A DNA stretch of 64,000 bases from Paenibacillus peoriae (lineage in GTDB: Bacteria; Bacillota; Bacilli; Paenibacillales; Paenibacillaceae): NCBI RefSeq assembly GCF_022531965.1, contig NZ_CP092831.1, forward strand, positions 3,915,001 through 3,979,000. Reading direction: 5' to 3'. Below the pieces are notes generated by a model, which saw nothing but the letters and a program-made list of their open reading frames with translations, searched no databases and was not told the DNA's origin. Numbering within the stretch: position 1 is the first letter of the stretch; each line of letters starts with the position of its first letter. The translations under genes and the position numbers were made by a program. Below are positions 61,994 through 64,000 of the stretch, piece by piece.

Positions 61994-62144
61994 ATATAAC
62001 GTTTCTGTGTTCACGATGTTTCTCTGACTTATGCGAACGAAATGAGCGGCCGCCGTGCGTATGTGTCCGCCTGCCCCTCCCTGGCAATCCTCTTTGCCGG
62101 ACCGAGGAACCGCCAGGCTCCGATGCGTGGATATGATGTTATCT
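61994..62144. repeat. attC-like element 18 (rightmost)
   Basis: 151 bp from CATATAACGTTTCTGTGTTC to GATGTTATCT. It marks the right end of the array; ordinary GC-richer DNA follows. Confidence 0.68.
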
Positions 62145-62164
62145 GATGGATTGCCCATAAAAAA

Positions 62165-62212
62165 ACAGTTCAACTTTCCCTCTATGACATAAGGCAAAGA
62201 TGAACTGTCTTT
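62165..62212 (-). terminator. Terminator of the Btr-like gene
   Basis: ACAGTTCA and TGAACTGT form the stem, followed on the minus strand by TTTTTTT. Confidence 0.7.
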
Positions 62213-62260
62213 AGTTCCTGTTAAAATCTCTATGCGCACAAGTAGCAACTTCTTCTCCCA

Positions 62261-63982
62261 TCAAGCCAACAAAGCCTGAGCGATCTGATCCACAATGCCA
62301 TTGATGCCTGTGGGTCCATAACAGCCAATCCATGTCGCGGCATCGACCGAGTGTATGTGCTGGCGCTCAACGGTATCAAGCATTCCCCAGACACGTTGCT
62401 CTGTTGCGGATATTCCCTCCTGCATGAGTTCATGGCTAAGCAAGAAGTAATGGCTGGCGTGTACAGCCGGTAGTCTGTCAACTGAGATGTGATAGGCCGT
62501 GTCGGAGGTATCTGCCACAAATAACGGAACAGGCAGACCTAGATCATGGTACAGCACAGCCCCTGTACGATGAGAGGCAGAATGCACGCGAACCAGAGAA
62601 TCCAGCGGACGGATCAGTGCGACGCTCTTGCCTGCCAGAACGGGAGCAAGTTCTTCGGACAGCAATGTGGTTCGTCGGTTATAATCCGCTATAATACGCT
62701 TTGCCTCTTCTCGTTTGCCTGTCAGTTCACCGAACAGAGTCAGAATAGTCTGCCAGTTTTCATTGCGCTTAAACATGAGAACTGGAGCGATCCGGCTTAA
62801 CTGTTCATAGTGCGGCTCATGCACCTCGGTGCAAATAATTAGATCCGGAGACAGTCGTTCCACTGCAAGCAGGTCGGGGTACTCATATGTTCCGAGTAAT
62901 TCAGTATTCTGAAGTCCTGCCCTGATCGTTTGAGGGAAATGTAACACTGCATTGCCTAGTCCTACGCTACCTGCTGGAGAGAGCCCCAGCGCAAGCAAAT
63001 GATCGGCATATTGCACATCGAGTACAGCGATACGTTTCGGAGATCCGATAACATAGTATTCCCCTCGCATATGGCATATCACCGAGCCTTGGGCCGACTC
63101 ATATGAAGAAGCTGTGCGGTTCAGCTGCAAGGAATGAGCATAGTCTATATCTGTTTTCGAAGCGGCATCAAGCCTATAACGCAGCGGAGGGATGCCATAA
63201 TATTTCTTAAACGCCCTACTGAAATAATACATGTCGCGATAGCCCATTCTGTCAGCAATTTCACCGATGGGAGCATCCGTGTGACGCAGCATCCGCGATG
63301 CACTCTCCATGCGCAACTGAATGACATACTCAGTCAGTCCGAGCTGCTTCTCTTGTTTGAATCGTCGCTGCAGCTGTCTTAAGCTGCATCCAGCAAGGGC
63401 TGCCAGCTCTTTAAGCTCCAGATTCTGGCGATAATGCGACGCTATATATGAAGCGACAACATCCACCATGTCAGACGCTTCTCCTCCCTGATCACGTTCG
63501 TAATCCATGATCAGTTCGTAGATCATGCCCTGAAGCAACGCATTGGCATGAAAACGTTCCATCCCTTCGCCACGACGCCATTTGGCAACGATTTTTTCTG
63601 CATTCTCGATCCATTCTGCTTGGGTTACCGAATTTTGCACAAATGAAGTGCGCAACGGATGTTTTCGATATGAAGGCAAAACAAGAGAGGCTCCCTCCAT
63701 AGAAGAAGCCTTGTACATGATCACGATATAATAAATGTCGTCTGATCTGGCCGTCAGCGTTAAGGATGTCCCCTTAACAACATGACCAGCAAAAGAAGCT
63801 CCAATGTGGCAAACCTCACCATTCATTGCAAGCTCCCCTTCCCCTCCGTATGCCAGCAACAACACATTCGAAGTTAATTCCGTTTCGCGAAGAACACTGC
63901 CTGTCTGCAAAGTACCGCTATACTCGCCAAGCATCTTGATCGTTGTATCACTCCATAGACTTGTCTGTTCTTGTAGCGGCAT
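62261..63982 (-). CDS. AraC regulator fused to a siderophore-binding-like domain (Btr type)
   Basis: A 573-residue regulator. An N-terminal cupin-like sensor part is followed by an AraC double HTH at about 185-280 (LKELAALAGCSLRQLQRRFK and IGEIADRMGYRDMYYFSRAF), then from about 310 a periplasmic-binding-protein-like domain of the ferri-siderophore type (RIAVLDVQYADHLLALGLSP, DLLAVERLSPDLIICTE, KSVALIRP). This is the architecture of B. subtilis Btr, which activates siderophore uptake when it binds the siderophore. The ATG at 63982 has AGGAG 9 nt upstream; 63991 is the alternative. Target genes are probably just beyond the window. Confidence 0.88.
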   Translation of the reverse strand: MPLQEQTSLWSDTTIKMLGEYSGTLQTGSVLRETELTSNVLLLAYGGEGELAMNGEVCHIGASFAGHVVKGTSLTLTARSDDIYYIVIMYKASSMEGASLVLPSYRKHPLRTSFVQNSVTQAEWIENAEKIVAKWRRGEGMERFHANALLQGMIYELIMDYERDQGGEASDMVDVVASYIASHYRQNLELKELAALAGCSLRQLQRRFKQEKQLGLTEYVIQLRMESASRMLRHTDAPIGEIADRMGYRDMYYFSRAFKKYYGIPPLRYRLDAASKTDIDYAHSLQLNRTASSYESAQGSVICHMRGEYYVIGSPKRIAVLDVQYADHLLALGLSPAGSVGLGNAVLHFPQTIRAGLQNTELLGTYEYPDLLAVERLSPDLIICTEVHEPHYEQLSRIAPVLMFKRNENWQTILTLFGELTGKREEAKRIIADYNRRTTLLSEELAPVLAGKSVALIRPLDSLVRVHSASHRTGAVLYHDLGLPVPLFVADTSDTAYHISVDRLPAVHASHYFLLSHELMQEGISATEQRVWGMLDTVERQHIHSVDAATWIGCYGPTGINGIVDQIAQALLA

Positions 63983-64000
63983 TTCTCTCATCTCCTGACA

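Noticed and set aside
48566..62144. Repeated elements as a CRISPR array or as simple terminators
   Set aside because: Element spacing follows whole genes rather than short spacers and the repeats are variable inverted repeats, so it is not CRISPR. They also occur without an adjacent gene end (58.5-58.7 kb) and share conserved core sites, which terminators do not need.
62261..64000. Integron integrase at the right edge of the array
   Set aside because: The expected attI side contains a Btr-type AraC regulator, not a tyrosine recombinase; no integrase motif was seen anywhere in the window.

Overview
The window comes from a Paenibacillus-type Gram-positive bacterium, probably close to P. polymyxa. 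This is inferred from AGGAGG-like ribosome sites, frequent TTG/GTG starts, lipoproteins with Gram-positive signals, the DapH/DapL/PatA acetylase lysine pathway, a YrhE/YrhD-type molybdoenzyme and a CYP102 P450 fusion. Gene calls rest on reading the translations. No database search was possible.

Region by region. 0-7 kb: the end of an unknown protein, two tandem secreted paralogues, a lipoprotein, and a three-gene operon with a Thg1-like 3'-5' polymerase and a polynucleotide-kinase-like P-loop protein (a candidate RNA-repair unit). 7-11.4 kb: an MpsC/DUF2294 protein, a MarR regulator divergent from an amidohydrolase with two matching palindromic operators, and a secreted beta-helix (pectate-lyase-like) protein. 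11.5-21.6 kb: a molybdenum island with modA-modB, moeB, a moaD-moaE fusion, moaD, fdhD and moaA, divergent from a formate-dehydrogenase-like gene and its yrhD partner. 21.6-29.7 kb: a KdgT permease, an orphan TctC binding protein, a large membrane AraC regulator, a chemoreceptor and a BMP-type binding protein. 29.8-38 kb: the P450-reductase fusion, a membrane-anchored Mrr nuclease, aspartase, GNAT, VOC and PatA. 38.7-47.9 kb: potABCD, dapL-dapH, a lipoprotein, an EamA transporter and a sulfurtransferase.

48-62.1 kb is the most unusual part. About 20 small, very AT-rich genes, nearly all on the minus strand, are separated by 64-170 bp elements whose ends are imperfect inverted repeats. Read on the minus strand, the gene-start end is G-TTRRRY-like (for example GTTAGAT, GTTGGGC, GTTATGC) and the gene-end side is the complementary RYYYAAC-like form. 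This is the architecture of integron attC sites. No integron integrase is visible, so I read the region as an integron-type cassette array without an integrase in view, or an analogous cassette system, in a Firmicute. Cargo includes GNATs, a NUDIX hydrolase, DinB, a methyltransferase, a HEAT-like protein, a probable Imm1 immunity protein and many unknowns. Several cassettes are decayed (a frameshifted GNAT, a poly-A frameshift, ORF-less elements). A non-cassette TetR/SDR pair sits inside the array.

62.2-64 kb: an AraC regulator fused to a siderophore-binding-protein-like domain (Btr type) closes the window.
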